A stretch of DNA of 64,000 nucleotides from Arenimonas fontis (GCF_008386465.1 NZ_VUOD01000002.1:186001-250000), one strand, 5' to 3'; counted from the first letter of the stretch, positions 42,686 to 56,091 are shown. Translations and numbers: made by a program. The notes: generated by a model not told the origin, from the sequence alone.

Positions 42686-43483
42686 ATGCCCAACCTCGCC
42701 CTCGGCCTCGCCGCCTTCGTCCTGTACGCCCTGGCTGGCTGGCTGCTCGGCCGGCGCGCCCGCGACAGCGAGCAGGCCGACCGGCAGTACTGGTTGCTGC
42801 CGGCCCTGGCCGCCCTGGCCCTGCACGCCGCCCTCCACGCGCTGTCCTGGCAGCAGGCCGGCGGCGCCGACCTGCGCTTCTTTCCGGCCCTGTCCCTGGT
42901 CGGCCTGGGCATGGCGGCGCTGACCACCGGTTTCGGCCCGGCCCAGCGCATCGAAAGCCTGGGCATCGTGGTCTTCCCGCTGGCCGGCCTGGTGCTGCTG
43001 CCGGCGGCCCTGTCGCCCGGCCATGCCCCGGAAACCCTGAGCTGGCCGTTGCAACTGCACGCCGCCCTGGCCCTGCTGGCCTACGCCACCCTGGCGATCG
43101 CCACCCTGCTGGCGCTGATGCTGTGGCTGCAGGACCGCGCCCTGCGCCGGCACCAGTTCGGCGGCTGGCTGCGTCTGCTGCCGCCGCTGACCCAGCTGGA
43201 ATCACTGATGTTCCGCAGCCTGGGCGCCGCCTTCGTGCTGCTGGGCCTGGCCCTGCTGACCGGCGTGCTCTTCGTCGCCGACCTCTTCGCCCAGCACCTG
43301 GTGCACAAGACGGTGCTGTCCATCCTGTCCTGGACCGTCCTCGCCATCCTCCTCTTCGGCCGCTGGCGCTGGGGCTGGCGCGGGCCGAGGGCGGTCAAGC
43401 TGACCCTGCTGGCGATGCTGCTGCTGCTGCTGGCCTTCTTTGGCAGCAAGTTCGTCTTGGAGTTGGTGTTGCGGCGGGGTTGA
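42686..43483 (+). CDS. Inner-membrane protein of the cytochrome c assembly (CcsA/YpjD) family
   Basis: A 265-residue protein with eight predicted membrane helices, including LQLHAALALLAYATLAIATLLALML and VLSILSWTVLAILLFGRWRWGW. It is divergent from ffh, the same arrangement as YpjD in other gammaproteobacteria. His residues in LQLHAAL and AQHLVHKTVLS are at positions used for haem contact in the family. The family includes haem-handling subunits of cytochrome c maturation, but YpjD itself has no firm role. Confidence 0.85.
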   Translation: MPNLALGLAAFVLYALAGWLLGRRARDSEQADRQYWLLPALAALALHAALHALSWQQAGGADLRFFPALSLVGLGMAALTTGFGPAQRIESLGIVVFPLAGLVLLPAALSPGHAPETLSWPLQLHAALALLAYATLAIATLLALMLWLQDRALRRHQFGGWLRLLPPLTQLESLMFRSLGAAFVLLGLALLTGVLFVADLFAQHLVHKTVLSILSWTVLAILLFGRWRWGWRGPRAVKLTLLAMLLLLLAFFGSKFVLELVLRRG

Positions 43484-43623
43484 GTCGGCTCGACTGCTGC
43501 GTCGAGGCGGGCCGTAGCACCGGCGAGATCTCGTGCATTTCGTGTATGCGAAACGTCGTACCGACTGGCAAACCAGGGCGGGGACGGGCGTGTTGATCGA
43601 CTGTCAGGGCCGTTTGTCATGCG

Positions 43624-44169
43624 CTAGCGGAGCGGCAATCGCGAGGAATCTACCAGCCCATACATCGCATGGTCCTGCACCCGCCCGCCCCGTATCGCCT
43701 TCGCCTTCTGCACACCCTCGAGCACGAACCCCGCCTTCTCCAGCACCCGGCATGAGGCTACGTTCCCGGTGACGACGAAGGCATTGAGGCGCAACAGGTT
43801 CCAGCGCGCCATCATCGCCGGCACGAAGGCGCGGACGGCGGCGGTGGCGATGCCGCGGCCCCAGGCGGCCTCACCCAGCCAGTAGCCGAGTTCGCCGCTG
43901 TGGGCGTATTCGTTCTCGCCGCGGCGGATGCCTATTCCGCCCATGGCCTCGCCGTCCACTTCGATGGCATAGGCTTCCGGGTCATCCTGGCCTTCGAGGA
44001 AGTCGAACCAGGCATCGGCCGCTTCACAGGTGTAGGGATGCGGGAAGCGCGTCGAGGTGTAGCGCGCCACGTTCGGGCTGTTGGCGTGCCGCACCAGCGC
44101 GTCACGGTCGCTGCGCACCCAGGGGCGGATGCGGCCGAGTCCGAAATCGATGTCCAGGGGCGCGTTCAC
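43624..44169 (-). CDS. GNAT-family N-acetyltransferase (RimJ/RimL-like)
   Basis: A 181-residue acetyltransferase starting with GTG at 44169 that overlaps the radA stop by 4 bp (GTGA). The acetyl-CoA-binding region is LGYWLGEAAWGRGIATAAVRAFV (about 94-116) with the Q/R-x-x-G-x-G/A-like WGRGIA. The typical N-V-A-S-C-R-V-L-E-K-A-G-F segment follows (about 140-152). RimJ/RimL relatives acetylate protein N-termini, but many act on other amines, so the substrate is open. Translationally coupled to radA. Confidence 0.88.
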   Translation of the reverse strand: MNAPLDIDFGLGRIRPWVRSDRDALVRHANSPNVARYTSTRFPHPYTCEAADAWFDFLEGQDDPEAYAIEVDGEAMGGIGIRRGENEYAHSGELGYWLGEAAWGRGIATAAVRAFVPAMMARWNLLRLNAFVVTGNVASCRVLEKAGFVLEGVQKAKAIRGGRVQDHAMYGLVDSSRLPLR

Positions 44170-45560
44170 CCGGCAGCCTCCAGGGCCTCGGCCAGGCGTT
44201 CCACCGCGATCACCTCCATCTCCTTGTAGGCGCCCTTCCTGGGCGCGTTCGCCCGCGGCACGATGGCGCGGCGGAACCCATGGGTGGCGGCCTCCTTCAG
44301 GCGCTCCTCGCCGTTTGGCACCGGGCGGATCTCGCCACTGAGGCCGACCTCGCCGAAGGCGATCATCTTTTCCGGCAGCGGCCGGTCGCGCAGCGAGCTG
44401 AGCACGGCCAGCAGCACCGGCAGGTCGGCGGCGGTTTCCTGCACGCGGATGCCCCCGACCACGTTCACGAACACGTCCTGGTCGAACACCGCCACGCCGC
44501 CATGCCGGTGCAGCACCGCCAGCAGCATGGCCAGGCGGTTCTGCTCCAGACCGAGGGCGACGCGGCGCGGATTGGCCAGCGGCGACTGGTCCACCAGCGC
44601 CTGCACTTCCACCAGCAGTGGCCGCGTGCCCTCGCGCGTCACCATCACGGCGCTGCCCGGCTGGGCCGTGCTCGAGCCGCTGAGGAAGATGGCGGAAGGA
44701 TTGGGCACCTCGCGCAGGCCGCGGTCGCCCATGGCGAACACGCCCAGCTCGTTGACGGCGCCGAAGCGGTTCTTGAAGGCGCGCAGCACGCGGAAACGCG
44801 AGCCGGATTCGCCCTCGAAGTACAGCACCGCGTCCACCATGTGCTCGAGCACGCGCGGGCCGGCGATGCCGCCCTCCTTGGTGACATGGCCGACCAGGAA
44901 GACCGAGGTGCCGGTTTCCTTGGCGAAGCGCACCAGCCTGGCCGCGCTCTCGCGCACCTGGCTGACCGAGCCGGGCGCGGCGGTGAGCAGTTCGCTCCAC
45001 AGGGTCTGGATGGAATCGGCCACCAGCAGCCGCGGCGCCGGTTTGGCCGAAGCGGCCTGCGCCAGGATCTTCTCGACGCAGGTCTCGGCCAGGGCCTGCA
45101 GGTTGTCGATGGGCAGGCCCAGGCGCTGCGCCCGCCCCGCCACCTGGGCCAGGCTTTCCTCGCCGGTGACGTACAGGGCCGGCCGCTGCGCCGACATCTG
45201 CGCCATCGCCTGCAGCAGCAGGGTGGACTTGCCGATGCCCGGGTCGCCGCCGACCAGCACCACCGAGCCGTCCACCAGGCCACCGCCCAGCACCCGGTCG
45301 AGCTCGCCGATGCTGGTGGAGGTGCGCGACTCGGCCGCCTGGCTGACGTCCCTGAGGGCGGTGATGCCGGCCGTTTCCTGCCGGCCGGCCCAGCTGCCGT
45401 GCCGGGCCGCCGCCGGGGCGGCGCCCTTGCCGGCCGCGGCGGGCTCGACCACATAGCTGCTCAGGGTGTTCCAGGCGCCGCAGTCGCCGCACTGGCCCTG
45501 CCACTGGGTGAAGGAGGCGCCGCAGTCGGAGCAGACATAGGCGGTCTTGGCCTTGGCCAT
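44166..45560 (-). CDS. radA: DNA repair protein RadA
   Basis: A 464-residue RecA-like ATPase that helps process recombination intermediates and branch migration. An N-terminal zinc finger has two CxxC pairs (about 10-13 and 24-27), followed by Walker A GDPGIGKST (about 97-105), the RadA-specific KNRFG motif (about 262-266) and a C-terminal Lon-protease-like domain. The start MAKAKTAYVCSDCG at 45560 is the family norm. It is divergent from lexA2, with 138 bp between the start codons. Confidence 0.96.
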   Translation of the reverse strand: MAKAKTAYVCSDCGASFTQWQGQCGDCGAWNTLSSYVVEPAAAGKGAAPAAARHGSWAGRQETAGITALRDVSQAAESRTSTSIGELDRVLGGGLVDGSVVLVGGDPGIGKSTLLLQAMAQMSAQRPALYVTGEESLAQVAGRAQRLGLPIDNLQALAETCVEKILAQAASAKPAPRLLVADSIQTLWSELLTAAPGSVSQVRESAARLVRFAKETGTSVFLVGHVTKEGGIAGPRVLEHMVDAVLYFEGESGSRFRVLRAFKNRFGAVNELGVFAMGDRGLREVPNPSAIFLSGSSTAQPGSAVMVTREGTRPLLVEVQALVDQSPLANPRRVALGLEQNRLAMLLAVLHRHGGVAVFDQDVFVNVVGGIRVQETAADLPVLLAVLSSLRDRPLPEKMIAFGEVGLSGEIRPVPNGEERLKEAATHGFRRAIVPRANAPRKGAYKEMEVIAVERLAEALEAAG

Positions 45561-45681
45561 GGGTGAGACATCCGTATCCGTGGGTGAGCAAGGGTAAACC
45601 GGGGCCCGTCCCGTTCCGTGAGACAGCCGCCCGGCAGCCTGTCGGGGAAGCGCCGGCGGGGACTGGCCGGCGCCATGGATA

Positions 45682-45697
45682 GCACATATATTTGTGC
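45682..45697. promoter_or_regulatory. Putative LexA2 operator
   Basis: A palindrome GCACA-N6-TGTGC (AT-rich centre) whose right end lies one base before the lexA2 start codon. It is unlike the TTAGTAG box of the first lexA, in keeping with LexA2 proteins using their own motif. It would autoregulate lexA2-imuA-imuB-dnaE2. Inferred from symmetry and place. Confidence 0.7.
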
Positions 45698-45698
45698 C

Positions 45699-46304
45699 AT
45701 GGAAACCCTGACCGCCCGCCAGCAGGCCATCCTCGACTTCATCGCCCGCCAGGTCGCCGAGCACGGCCTGCCGCCGACCCTGGCCGAGATCGCCCGGGAG
45801 TTCGGCTTCCGCCAGCCGCGTTCGGCCCAGTCGCACCTGCAGGCCCTGGAAGCCAAGGGCGTGCTGCGCCTGCTGCCGGGCAAGTCGCGCGGCATCCGCC
45901 TGGCCAATCCGCCGCCGCCGGCCGACGGGCTGTCACTGCCGGTGCTGGGCAAGGTGGCCGCCGGCGAGCCCATCGGCGATGCCGAGCCCGAGGGCCGGCT
46001 GCTGCTCGACCGCGCCCTGTTCTTCCCCAGGCCCGACTACCTGCTGCGGGTGCGCGGCGATTCCATGCGCGACGACGGCATCTTCGACGGCGACCTGATC
46101 GCCGTGCACCGCACGCCCGAGGCGCACGACGGGCAGATCGTCGTGGCGCGCCTGGACGGCGAGCTGACGGTCAAGCGCCTGCGCCGGCGCCGCGACCGCA
46201 TCCAGCTGCTGCCGCGCAATCCCGACCACGCGCCCATCGAGGTGCTGCCCGGCACGGTCTTCGCCATCGAAGGCGTGTACTGCGGCCTGGTGCGGCAGGG
46301 CTGA
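45699..46304 (+). CDS. lexA2: Second LexA repressor (LexA2) heading the mutasome operon
   Basis: A 201-residue LexA-family repressor. The winged helix has FGFRQPRSAQSHLQALEAKGVL (about 35-56), distinct from LexA1 in its recognition helix. The cleavage site is Ala88-Gly89 (VAAGEPIG), and the catalytic pair is Ser122 (GDSMRDDG) and Lys159 (LTVKRL). The start at 45699 follows the operator directly with no ribosome-binding site, as in lexA1. An in-frame ATG at 45675 would place the operator inside the gene. It is 13 bp upstream of imuA. In pseudomonads and xanthomonads LexA2 controls this cassette. Confidence 0.93.
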   Translation: METLTARQQAILDFIARQVAEHGLPPTLAEIAREFGFRQPRSAQSHLQALEAKGVLRLLPGKSRGIRLANPPPPADGLSLPVLGKVAAGEPIGDAEPEGRLLLDRALFFPRPDYLLRVRGDSMRDDGIFDGDLIAVHRTPEAHDGQIVVARLDGELTVKRLRRRRDRIQLLPRNPDHAPIEVLPGTVFAIEGVYCGLVRQG

Positions 46305-46317
46305 GCGGGAGCCGGAC

Positions 46318-46938
46318 ATGGGCGCCGTCCTTTCCCTGCACGACCTGATGGCGGAGCGCCGGCTCTGGCGCGGCCGCCCGGCGGAGCCATCGGCACCCGG
46401 CCGCGAACCCACCGGCCACGCCGCCCTCGATGCCGTGCTGCCCGGCGGCGGCTGGCCCGAGGGCGCGCTCACCGAAGTGCTGATTCCCGCCGACGGCATC
46501 GGCGAACTGGAACTGCTGCTGCCCAGCCTGGCGCGCATCAGCCGCGCCGGCCGGCCGGTGGTCTGGGTGCAGCCGCCCTACCTGCCCTACGCGCCGGCCC
46601 TGGCGCGGGCCGGGCTGGACCTGCGCCGCATCTGGGTGGTCGAGGCCGGCGCCGACCAGGCCGCCTGGGCCCTGGAGCAATGCCTGCGCAGCGGCGCCTG
46701 CGGGGCCGTGCTCGGCTGGCCGGCCGGCCTGGGCGACCGGCAGCTGCGCCGGCTGCAGGTGGCGGCGGAAACCGGCCAATGCCTGGGCTTCCTGTTCCGG
46801 CCGCTGTCGGCGGCCCGCAATCCCTCGCCGGCCGCCCTGCGCCTGCAGTTCGAGGGCGAAGGCCTGCGCGTGCTCAAGTGCCGCGGCGCCCAGCCGCCGG
46901 CCACGCCGCTGCCCTGGCCCGCCCGGCCCCTGCACTGA
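46318..46938 (+). CDS. imuA: Mutasome accessory protein ImuA
   Basis: A 206-residue ImuA/SulA-like protein, a truncated RecA relative without the full ATP site. Family features are LHDLMAERRLWRGRP, TGHAALDAVLPGGGWPEGALTEVL and VVWVQPPYLPYAPAL. It works with ImuB and DnaE2 in damage-induced mutagenesis. It lies 13 bp after lexA2 and 7 bp before imuB, so one operon. The C-terminus (RGAQPPATPLPWPARPLH) is short compared with some ImuA proteins but typical of the group. Confidence 0.92.
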   Translation: MGAVLSLHDLMAERRLWRGRPAEPSAPGREPTGHAALDAVLPGGGWPEGALTEVLIPADGIGELELLLPSLARISRAGRPVVWVQPPYLPYAPALARAGLDLRRIWVVEAGADQAAWALEQCLRSGACGAVLGWPAGLGDRQLRRLQVAAETGQCLGFLFRPLSAARNPSPAALRLQFEGEGLRVLKCRGAQPPATPLPWPARPLH

Positions 46939-46945
46939 GGCGGCC

Positions 46946-48370
46946 ATGCTCTGGGCCGCCATCCACCTGCCGCAGCGGGCGATCGACGCCGTCCTCCGCC
47001 GTCAGCCGGAGCCGGAAGCGCCGCTGGCCCTGGTCGAGGGCCCGCCGCAGCGCCGGCAGGTACTGCTGGCCAATGCCGCCGCCCGCGAGGCCGGCGTGCA
47101 GGCGGGCCAGGCCCTGACCGCCGCCCTCGCGCTCTGCCCGAACCTGGCGGTGGCCGGCCACGATGCCGCCGAAGCGGGTGCGTTGCTGGAGCTCGCCTGC
47201 GCCTGGGCCTACGGCTATTCCGGCCAGGTCTGCAGCGAGCCGGCCCAGGACACGGTCTGGCTGGAAGTCGGCGGCAGCCTGGGCCTGTTCGGTCCCTGGC
47301 CGCGCTTCGAACGCCTGCTGCGCGACGACCTGCAGGCCCTGGGCCTGGAACACCGCATCGGCCTGGCACCGACGCCGCTGGCGGCGCTGTGCCTGGCACG
47401 GCATCGCGATGGCCTGGCGGTGACGGCCATCGAAGCGCTGCGGCAGATGCTCGACCACCTACCCATCGCCACGCTGCCGCTGCAGGACGCCACCCGCGAG
47501 GCCCTGGCCGCGCTCGGCGTCCGTCGCCTGCGGCAGTTGCTGGCGCTGCCGCGCGCCGGCCTGCGCCGGCGTTTCGGCGCGGAGCTGGGACAGTGGCTGG
47601 ACCGGCTCACCGGCGCCACGCCCGATCCGCGCCCCGCCTACCGGCCGCCGGAGCGCTTCGAACGCCGCTTCGAATTCGACGACGAGATCCGCTACCACAC
47701 CGGCCTGCTCTTTCCGCTGCGCCGCCTGCTGACCGATCTCGCCGGCTTCCTGGCCGGGCGCGACGGCGGCGTGCAGCGTTTTCACCTGCGTTTCGAACAC
47801 GAGCTGCACGCGCCCAGCCGGCTGCAGGTCGGCACCGCCATACCCGAGCGCGATCCGGCGCGGCTGTTCGAGCTGGCGAGGCTGGTGCTGGAACGCGAGA
47901 CGCTGCCGGCACCGGTGCGGGCGCTGTCGGTCTGCGCCGAGGAACTACCGCCCTTCGTGCCGGCGGCCACCGACCTGTTCGACACCCGCCCTGCCGGCGC
48001 CCTGGACTGGTCGGCATTGCAGGCGCGGCTGCAGGCACGGCTCGGCGCCGAGGCGGTGCACCGCTACGCCCTGCAGCCCGATCCGCGCCCGGAACGGGCG
48101 ATGCGCCGCCTGCGCGAGCAAACGCCGGGCGAAACGCTGAGCGCCATGCCCCTGCCCCGCCCGACCTGGCTGCTGGCCCGGCCCATTCCCCTGCGCGGCC
48201 CGGCACCAACGGTGCTGGCCGGGCCCGAACGCATCGAATCGGGCTGGTGGGATGGCGAGGACCTGCGCCGCGACTACTACGTGGTGCGCACCGGCAACGG
48301 CCAGCGCGCCTGGGTGTTCTGCCCGGCCGGCGAACGCGGGCCGTGGATGCTGCATGGCTGGTTCGCATGA
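46946..48370 (+). CDS. imuB: Y-family polymerase-like protein ImuB
   Basis: A 474-residue protein related to Y-family DNA polymerases. It opens [17 protein letters not shown] and has the little-finger region, but the catalytic acidic residues of active Y polymerases are not seen, as is normal for ImuB. In the family it bridges DnaE2, ImuA and the sliding clamp. The later half ([46 protein letters not shown]) matches the ImuB C-terminus. The stop overlaps the dnaE2 start (ATGA, 48367-48370). Confidence 0.93.
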   Translation: MLWAAIHLPQRAIDAVLRRQPEPEAPLALVEGPPQRRQVLLANAAAREAGVQAGQALTAALALCPNLAVAGHDAAEAGALLELACAWAYGYSGQVCSEPAQDTVWLEVGGSLGLFGPWPRFERLLRDDLQALGLEHRIGLAPTPLAALCLARHRDGLAVTAIEALRQMLDHLPIATLPLQDATREALAALGVRRLRQLLALPRAGLRRRFGAELGQWLDRLTGATPDPRPAYRPPERFERRFEFDDEIRYHTGLLFPLRRLLTDLAGFLAGRDGGVQRFHLRFEHELHAPSRLQVGTAIPERDPARLFELARLVLERETLPAPVRALSVCAEELPPFVPAATDLFDTRPAGALDWSALQARLQARLGAEAVHRYALQPDPRPERAMRRLREQTPGETLSAMPLPRPTWLLARPIPLRGPAPTVLAGPERIESGWWDGEDLRRDYYVVRTGNGQRAWVFCPAGERGPWMLHGWFA

Positions 48371-51300
48371 AGCTCGTATCGCTTGCCGCCCGGGCACGCG
48401 GCGCCGTGTCGCGCGGCACGCCATCGCCTGAACCCGACCTCCCCGGCTACGCCGAACTGCACTGCCTGAGCCACTTCAGCTTCGGCCGCGGCGCCTCCAG
48501 CGCGCTCGAGCTGTTCCGGCGGGCGAAGCAGCAGGCTTACACCGCCCTGGCCATCACCGACGAATGCAGCCTGGCCGGCATCGTCCGCGCCTGGGAAGCT
48601 TCGAAGGAGACGGAACTGCCGCTGATCACCGGCAGCGAATTCACCCTCAGCGATGGCTTGAAGCTGGTGCTGCTGGTCGAGGACGAGGCGGGCTACTCGT
48701 GTCTGTGCCGGCTGATCACCCGGGCACGGATGCGTTGCGAGGATGGCCACGGTTACCAGCTGCACCGCAGCGATTTCAGCGAACCCACCGACGGCCTGCT
48801 GGCCTTGTGGATTCCCGGCGCCGAACCCGATCCCGGCCAGGGCCGCTGGCTGCGCGAGCGTTTCCCCGGCCGCACCTGGCTGGCGGTGGAACTGCACCGC
48901 GGCCCCGACGACGATGCCCGCCTGCGCCGGTTGCTGGACCTGGCCGCATGGCTGGAGCTGCCGGCCGTGGCCGCCGGCGACGCGCACATGCACGTGCGCG
49001 GCCGCCGCGCCCTGCAGGACCTGCTGACCGCCCTGCGCCTGCGCCGCAGCGTCGCCGAGGCCGGCGACCGGCTCTTCCCCAATGGCGAACGGCACCTGCG
49101 CACGCGCCGTGCCCTGGCCGCCATCTATCCGCAGGCGCTTCTGGAAGAAAGCCTGCGCATCGCCGCTCGTTGCCGCTTCCGGCTCGACAGCCTGCGCTAC
49201 CGGTACCCGCGTGAACTGGTGCCGGAAGGCCACACGCCCAGCAGCTGGCTGCGCGAACTCACCGAGGCCGGCATGCGCCGGCGCTGGCCGCAGGGCACGC
49301 CGCCGGCGGTACGCGAGCGCATCGAATCGGAGCTGGCCCTGATCGCCGAGCTGGGCTACGAGGCCTTCTTCCTCACCGTCGAGGACATCGTCCGCTACGC
49401 CCGCTCGCGTGGCATCCTCTGCCAGGGACGCGGCTCGGCGGCGAACTCCGCGGTCTGTTTCGCCCTGGGCATCACCGCGGTGGATCCGGCGCATTCGCGC
49501 CTGCTGTTCGGCCGCTTCCTCTCGCGCGAGCGCAACGAACCGCCCGACATAGACGTGGACTTCGAGCACGAGCGGCGCGAGGAAGTCATCCAGTACGTCT
49601 ACCGCAAGTACGGCCGCGAGCGCGCCGCCCTGGCCGCCACCGTGATCTGCTACCGCGGCCGCAGCGCCCTGCGCGATGCCGCCCGCGGCCTGGGCCTGCC
49701 GCCGGACGAGGTGAACCGGCTCAGCCGCTGCCTGGATCCCTGGCAGGGCCTGAAGCAGGCCGAGCAGCACCTGCGCGAACACGGCTTCGACCCGGAGGCG
49801 CCGATCCTGCGCCGCATCCTCGCCCTGGCCCGGCAGCTGGAGGGCGCGCCGCGGCACCTGAGCCAGCACGTCGGCGGCTTCGTCATCTCCGACCGGCCGC
49901 TGCACCACCTGGTGCCGGTGCGCAACGCCGCCATGCCCGAGCGCAGCATCATCGAGTGGGACAAGGACGACCTGGAATCGCTGGGCCTGCTGAAGGTGGA
50001 CTGCCTGGCCCTGGGCATGCTCACCGCCATCCGCAAGTGCCTGGACCTGCTGCGCTGGCACGAGGGCAAGGACCTGGAACTGGCATGCATCCCCACCGAT
50101 GACGATGCCACCTACACCATGATCCAGGCCGCCGACACCATCGGTGTCTTCCAGATCGAATCGCGGGCGCAGATGGCGATGCTGCCGCGGCTACGGCCGG
50201 CGAATTTCTACGACCTGGTGATCCAGGTGGCGATCGTGCGGCCGGGCCCCATCCAGGGCGACATGGTGCATCCCTACCTGCGCCGCCGGCAGGGCAAGGA
50301 AAAGGTGGAGTACCCGCGCCCCGAGCTGAAGCCGGTGCTGGACCGCACCCTCGGCGTGCCGCTGTTCCAGGAACAGGTGATGGAGCTGGTGATGGTGGCC
50401 GCCGGTTTCAGCGCCGGCCGCGCCGACGCAGTGCGGCGCGGCATGGCCGCATGGAAACGGCGCGGTGGCCTGGAGGAATTCCGCGCCGACCTGCTGGCCG
50501 GCATGGCCGAGCGCGGCTACACGCAGGAGTTCGCCGAGCGCATCTATTCGCAGATCGAGGGTTTCGCCGACTACGGCTTCCCGGAATCGCATGCCGCCAG
50601 CTTCGCCCTGCTCACATACGCCAGCGCCTGGCTGAAATGCCATCACCCGGCCGCCTTCACCTGCGCCCTGCTCAATTCGCAGCCCATGGGTTTCTACAGC
50701 CCTTCGCAGCTGGTGCAGGACGCGCAGCGGCACGGCGTGCAGGTACGGCCGGTGGACATACGCCACAGCCAATGGGACTGCAGCCTGGAAGACGTGCCCG
50801 ACGCGTCGCCGGCGCTGCGCCTGGGCCTGCGCATGGTCTCGGGCCTGTCGCAGGAGACGGCCGAGTCCCTGCTGCGTGCCCGCGCCGCCGCACCCTTCCG
50901 CGATGTCGCCGATCTCTGCCTGCGCGCCGGCCTGGACGAACGTTCCCGCGTGCTGCTGGCCGAGGCCGGCGCCCTGCGCGGCCTGGCCGGGCACCGGCAC
51001 CGGGCGCGCTGGGCCGCCACCGGTGTCGAGCCGCAGCGGCCGCTGCTGCCGACGCCAGCCGAGGAAGACGCGGCACCGCTGCCCGTGCCCAGCACCGGCG
51101 AGGACCTGCTGGCCGACCACGCCCGCCTCGGCCTCAGCCTGGGCCCGCATCCGCTGCGCCTGCTGCGCGCCCGCCTGGCGGCGCGCCGCTACCGCCGTTC
51201 GCGCGAGCTGGAAGGCCTGGCGCATGGCACGCCGGTGCGGATCGCCGGCCTGGTCACCGGCCGGCAGCGGCCGCAAACCGCCAGCGGCGTCACCTTCGTC

Positions 51301-51510
51301 ACCCTCGAGGACGAGGACGGCAATGTGAACGTGGTGGTCTGGTCGCACTTGGCCGAGCGCCAGCGCCGGGTGCTGGTGGCCTCACGCCTGCTCGGCGTCG
51401 AAGGACGGCTGGAAACGGTGGATGGCGTGCGGCACGTGATCGCCGCCCGCCTGCACGACGAAAGCCCGCTGATCGGCGCCCTGGCGACCCGCTCGCGCGA
51501 TTTCCGCTGA
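48367..51510 (+). CDS. dnaE2: Error-prone DNA polymerase III alpha subunit DnaE2
   Basis: A 1047-residue C-family polymerase used for damage-tolerant synthesis. The PHP domain opens [17 protein letters not shown] and has [17 protein letters not shown]. The polymerase palm has [12 protein letters not shown], the catalytic [12 protein letters not shown] (about 397-408), [19 protein letters not shown] and [19 protein letters not shown]. The C-terminal OB fold follows ([20 protein letters not shown]). It starts within the imuB stop. Full length for the family. Last gene of the lexA2 operon. Confidence 0.96.
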   Translation: MKLVSLAARARGAVSRGTPSPEPDLPGYAELHCLSHFSFGRGASSALELFRRAKQQAYTALAITDECSLAGIVRAWEASKETELPLITGSEFTLSDGLKLVLLVEDEAGYSCLCRLITRARMRCEDGHGYQLHRSDFSEPTDGLLALWIPGAEPDPGQGRWLRERFPGRTWLAVELHRGPDDDARLRRLLDLAAWLELPAVAAGDAHMHVRGRRALQDLLTALRLRRSVAEAGDRLFPNGERHLRTRRALAAIYPQALLEESLRIAARCRFRLDSLRYRYPRELVPEGHTPSSWLRELTEAGMRRRWPQGTPPAVRERIESELALIAELGYEAFFLTVEDIVRYARSRGILCQGRGSAANSAVCFALGITAVDPAHSRLLFGRFLSRERNEPPDIDVDFEHERREEVIQYVYRKYGRERAALAATVICYRGRSALRDAARGLGLPPDEVNRLSRCLDPWQGLKQAEQHLREHGFDPEAPILRRILALARQLEGAPRHLSQHVGGFVISDRPLHHLVPVRNAAMPERSIIEWDKDDLESLGLLKVDCLALGMLTAIRKCLDLLRWHEGKDLELACIPTDDDATYTMIQAADTIGVFQIESRAQMAMLPRLRPANFYDLVIQVAIVRPGPIQGDMVHPYLRRRQGKEKVEYPRPELKPVLDRTLGVPLFQEQVMELVMVAAGFSAGRADAVRRGMAAWKRRGGLEEFRADLLAGMAERGYTQEFAERIYSQIEGFADYGFPESHAASFALLTYASAWLKCHHPAAFTCALLNSQPMGFYSPSQLVQDAQRHGVQVRPVDIRHSQWDCSLEDVPDASPALRLGLRMVSGLSQETAESLLRARAAAPFRDVADLCLRAGLDERSRVLLAEAGALRGLAGHRHRARWAATGVEPQRPLLPTPAEEDAAPLPVPSTGEDLLADHARLGLSLGPHPLRLLRARLAARRYRRSRELEGLAHGTPVRIAGLVTGRQRPQTASGVTFVTLEDEDGNVNVVVWSHLAERQRRVLVASRLLGVEGRLETVDGVRHVIAARLHDESPLIGALATRSRDFR

Positions 51511-51512
51511 AG

Positions 51513-51531
51513 GCCCCGGGCTCCCCGGGGC
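51513..51531 (+). terminator. Hairpin after dnaE2
   Basis: A 7-bp stem GCCCCGG/CCGGGGC just past the dnaE2 stop, without a T-tract. It may end or attenuate the mutasome transcript. The remaining gap to tRNA-Thr (51532-51671) shows no gene. Confidence 0.45.
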
Positions 51532-51671
51532 AGGAAACCCACGGTGCCTGCCGACCGATACCGGCACCGAGGTCCGCCGACAGTCCAGCGGCGCCGGCGC
51601 ACAGGGCCGGACACTTCAGCGCGCCTGCCGGGTCCAGTGCTGCCCGCATCGGGCACAGGCCCGCCGGGAAT

Positions 51672-51747
51672 TGGTGCCGGAAATAGGATTCGAACCTACG
51701 ACCTACGCATTACGAATGCGCCGCTCTACCAGCTGAGCTATTCCGGC
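51672..51747 (-). tRNA. tRNA-Thr (CGU)
   Basis: A 76-nt cloverleaf with acceptor GCCGGAA/TTCCGGC, anticodon loop TTCGTAA (CGU), A73 and encoded CCA. It lies 38 bp downstream of ispH. Confidence 0.96.
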
Positions 51748-51785
51748 GTGAGGGCGCGGATTCTAGGGCCCGCGCCGAGGGACGG

Positions 51786-52739
51786 TCAATTTACCAGCTG
51801 GATCCGCAGTTCCCTGGGCAGGGCGAAGACCATGTTCTCCGGCTCGCCTTCCAGGTCCTGAACGCCACCGTCGGCGCCCAGCTCGCGCAGGCGGGCGATC
51901 ACTTCCTGCACCAGCACCTCGGGGGCGGAGGCGCCGGCAGTGACGCCGATCCGGGTCTTGCCGGCCAGCCACTCGGGGCGGATGTCGGCAGCGCCGTCGA
52001 TCAGGTGCGCCGGCACGCCCTCGCGCTCGGCCAGCTCGCGCAGGCGGTTGGAGTTGGAGCTGTTGGCCGAGCCCACCACCAGCACCAGGTCCGCCTGGCC
52101 GGCCAGCAGGCGCACGGCGTCCTGGCGGTTCTGGGTGGCGTAGCAGATGTCGTCGTTCTTCGGGCCCTGGATGGCGGGAAAGCGCCTGCGCAGGGCCTCG
52201 ATGATGCCGCGGGTGTCGTCCACCGACAGGGTGGTCTGGGTGGTGTAGGCGCAGTTCTCGGGCTGGCTCAGCTCCAGGCCGGCGACGTCCCCGACATCCT
52301 CGACCAGGTAGATGCGGCCCTGGCCGCACTGGGCGTTCCACTGGCCCATGGTGCCTTCGACCTCCGGATGACCGGCATGGCCGATCAGCACCACGTCGCG
52401 GCCCTGGCGGCAGTGACGGGCCACTTCCAGGTGCACCTTGGTCACCAGCGGACAGGTGGCGTCGAACACCTTCAGGCCGCGCCGCTCGGCCTCGCTGCGC
52501 ACGGCCTGGGAAACGCCGTGGGCGCTGAAGATGACGGTGGCGCCGTCCGGCACCTCGTCCAGCTCCTCGACGAAGATCGCACCGCGCTGGCGCAGGTCCT
52601 CGACGACGAAACGGTTGTGCACCACCTCGTGGCGCACGTAGATCGGCGCGCCCAGGGTCTCGATGGCGCGCTTGACGATCTCGATGGCGCGGTCGACGCC
52701 GGCGCAGAAACCGCGGGGGTTGGCGAGCAGGATGTCCAT
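51786..52739 (-). CDS. ispH: 4-hydroxy-3-methylbut-2-enyl diphosphate reductase IspH
   Basis: A 317-residue iron-sulfur enzyme making IPP and DMAPP in the last step of the MEP isoprenoid pathway. Cluster-binding cysteines are in NPRGFCAGV (about 12), [10 protein letters not shown] (about 96) and ICYATQNRQ (about 198). Substrate residues lie in [14 protein letters not shown] and [11 protein letters not shown]. The start [11 protein letters not shown] at 52739 fits; the frame upstream runs through lspA. It begins 8 bp after the lspA stop in the usual ileS-lspA-ispH order. Confidence 0.97.
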   Translation of the reverse strand: MDILLANPRGFCAGVDRAIEIVKRAIETLGAPIYVRHEVVHNRFVVEDLRQRGAIFVEELDEVPDGATVIFSAHGVSQAVRSEAERRGLKVFDATCPLVTKVHLEVARHCRQGRDVVLIGHAGHPEVEGTMGQWNAQCGQGRIYLVEDVGDVAGLELSQPENCAYTTQTTLSVDDTRGIIEALRRRFPAIQGPKNDDICYATQNRQDAVRLLAGQADLVLVVGSANSSNSNRLRELAEREGVPAHLIDGAADIRPEWLAGKTRIGVTAGASAPEVLVQEVIARLRELGADGGVQDLEGEPENMVFALPRELRIQLVN

Positions 52740-52747
52740 GTCGGCGA

Positions 52748-53247
52748 TTATCCGCCTTCCCCGGCCCGTTTCGGGGCCGCGAAACTGAACAGCACCAGCC
52801 CGATGGCCCCGGCCACGATGGCCGAATCGGCCAGGTTGAAGGCCGGCCAGTGCCAGGTCCCGTAGTACCAGTCGACGAAATCCACCACGTAGCCGAAGCG
52901 CAGGCGGTCGATCAGGTTGCCGACCGCGCCGGCCACCACCAGCGCCAACGGCACCGCCGTGCGCCAGTCGGTCCGCGGCGTATGCCGCAGCCAGCGCACC
53001 ATCAGGCCGCTGACCAGCACCGCCAGCAGGCTGAAGAACCAGCGCTGCCAGCCGCCGGCCGAGGACAGGAAGCTGAAGGCGGCGCCGGTGTTGTGCACCA
53101 GGGTCCAGTTCCAGAAGCCCTCGATCACCGGCACCGGCCGGCCGTACTCGAGGGCGTGCATGGCCCAGTACTTGCTCGCCTGGTCGGCCAGCACCAGCAC
53201 GGCCGACAGCCACAGCCAGGGCGTGGCATCGGGCGAGGGCCGGGCCA

Positions 53248-53248
<1 letters not shown>
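52748..53248 (-). CDS. lspA: Lipoprotein signal peptidase (signal peptidase II)
   Basis: A 166-residue inner-membrane aspartyl peptidase that cleaves prolipoproteins before the lipidated Cys. Four membrane segments and the catalytic motifs are visible: [21 protein letters not shown] (first Asp) and [13 protein letters not shown] (second Asp), plus NTGAAFSFL. The start at 53248 shares one base with the ileS stop (TGATG), so it is translationally coupled. Confidence 0.96.

Positions 53249-56087
<2,839 letters not shown>

Positions 56088-56091
<4 letters not shown>

Noticed and set aside
45402-45836. Upstream extension of radA past 45560
   Set aside because: The family start MAKAKTAYVC is clear and the extension crosses the lexA2 operator.
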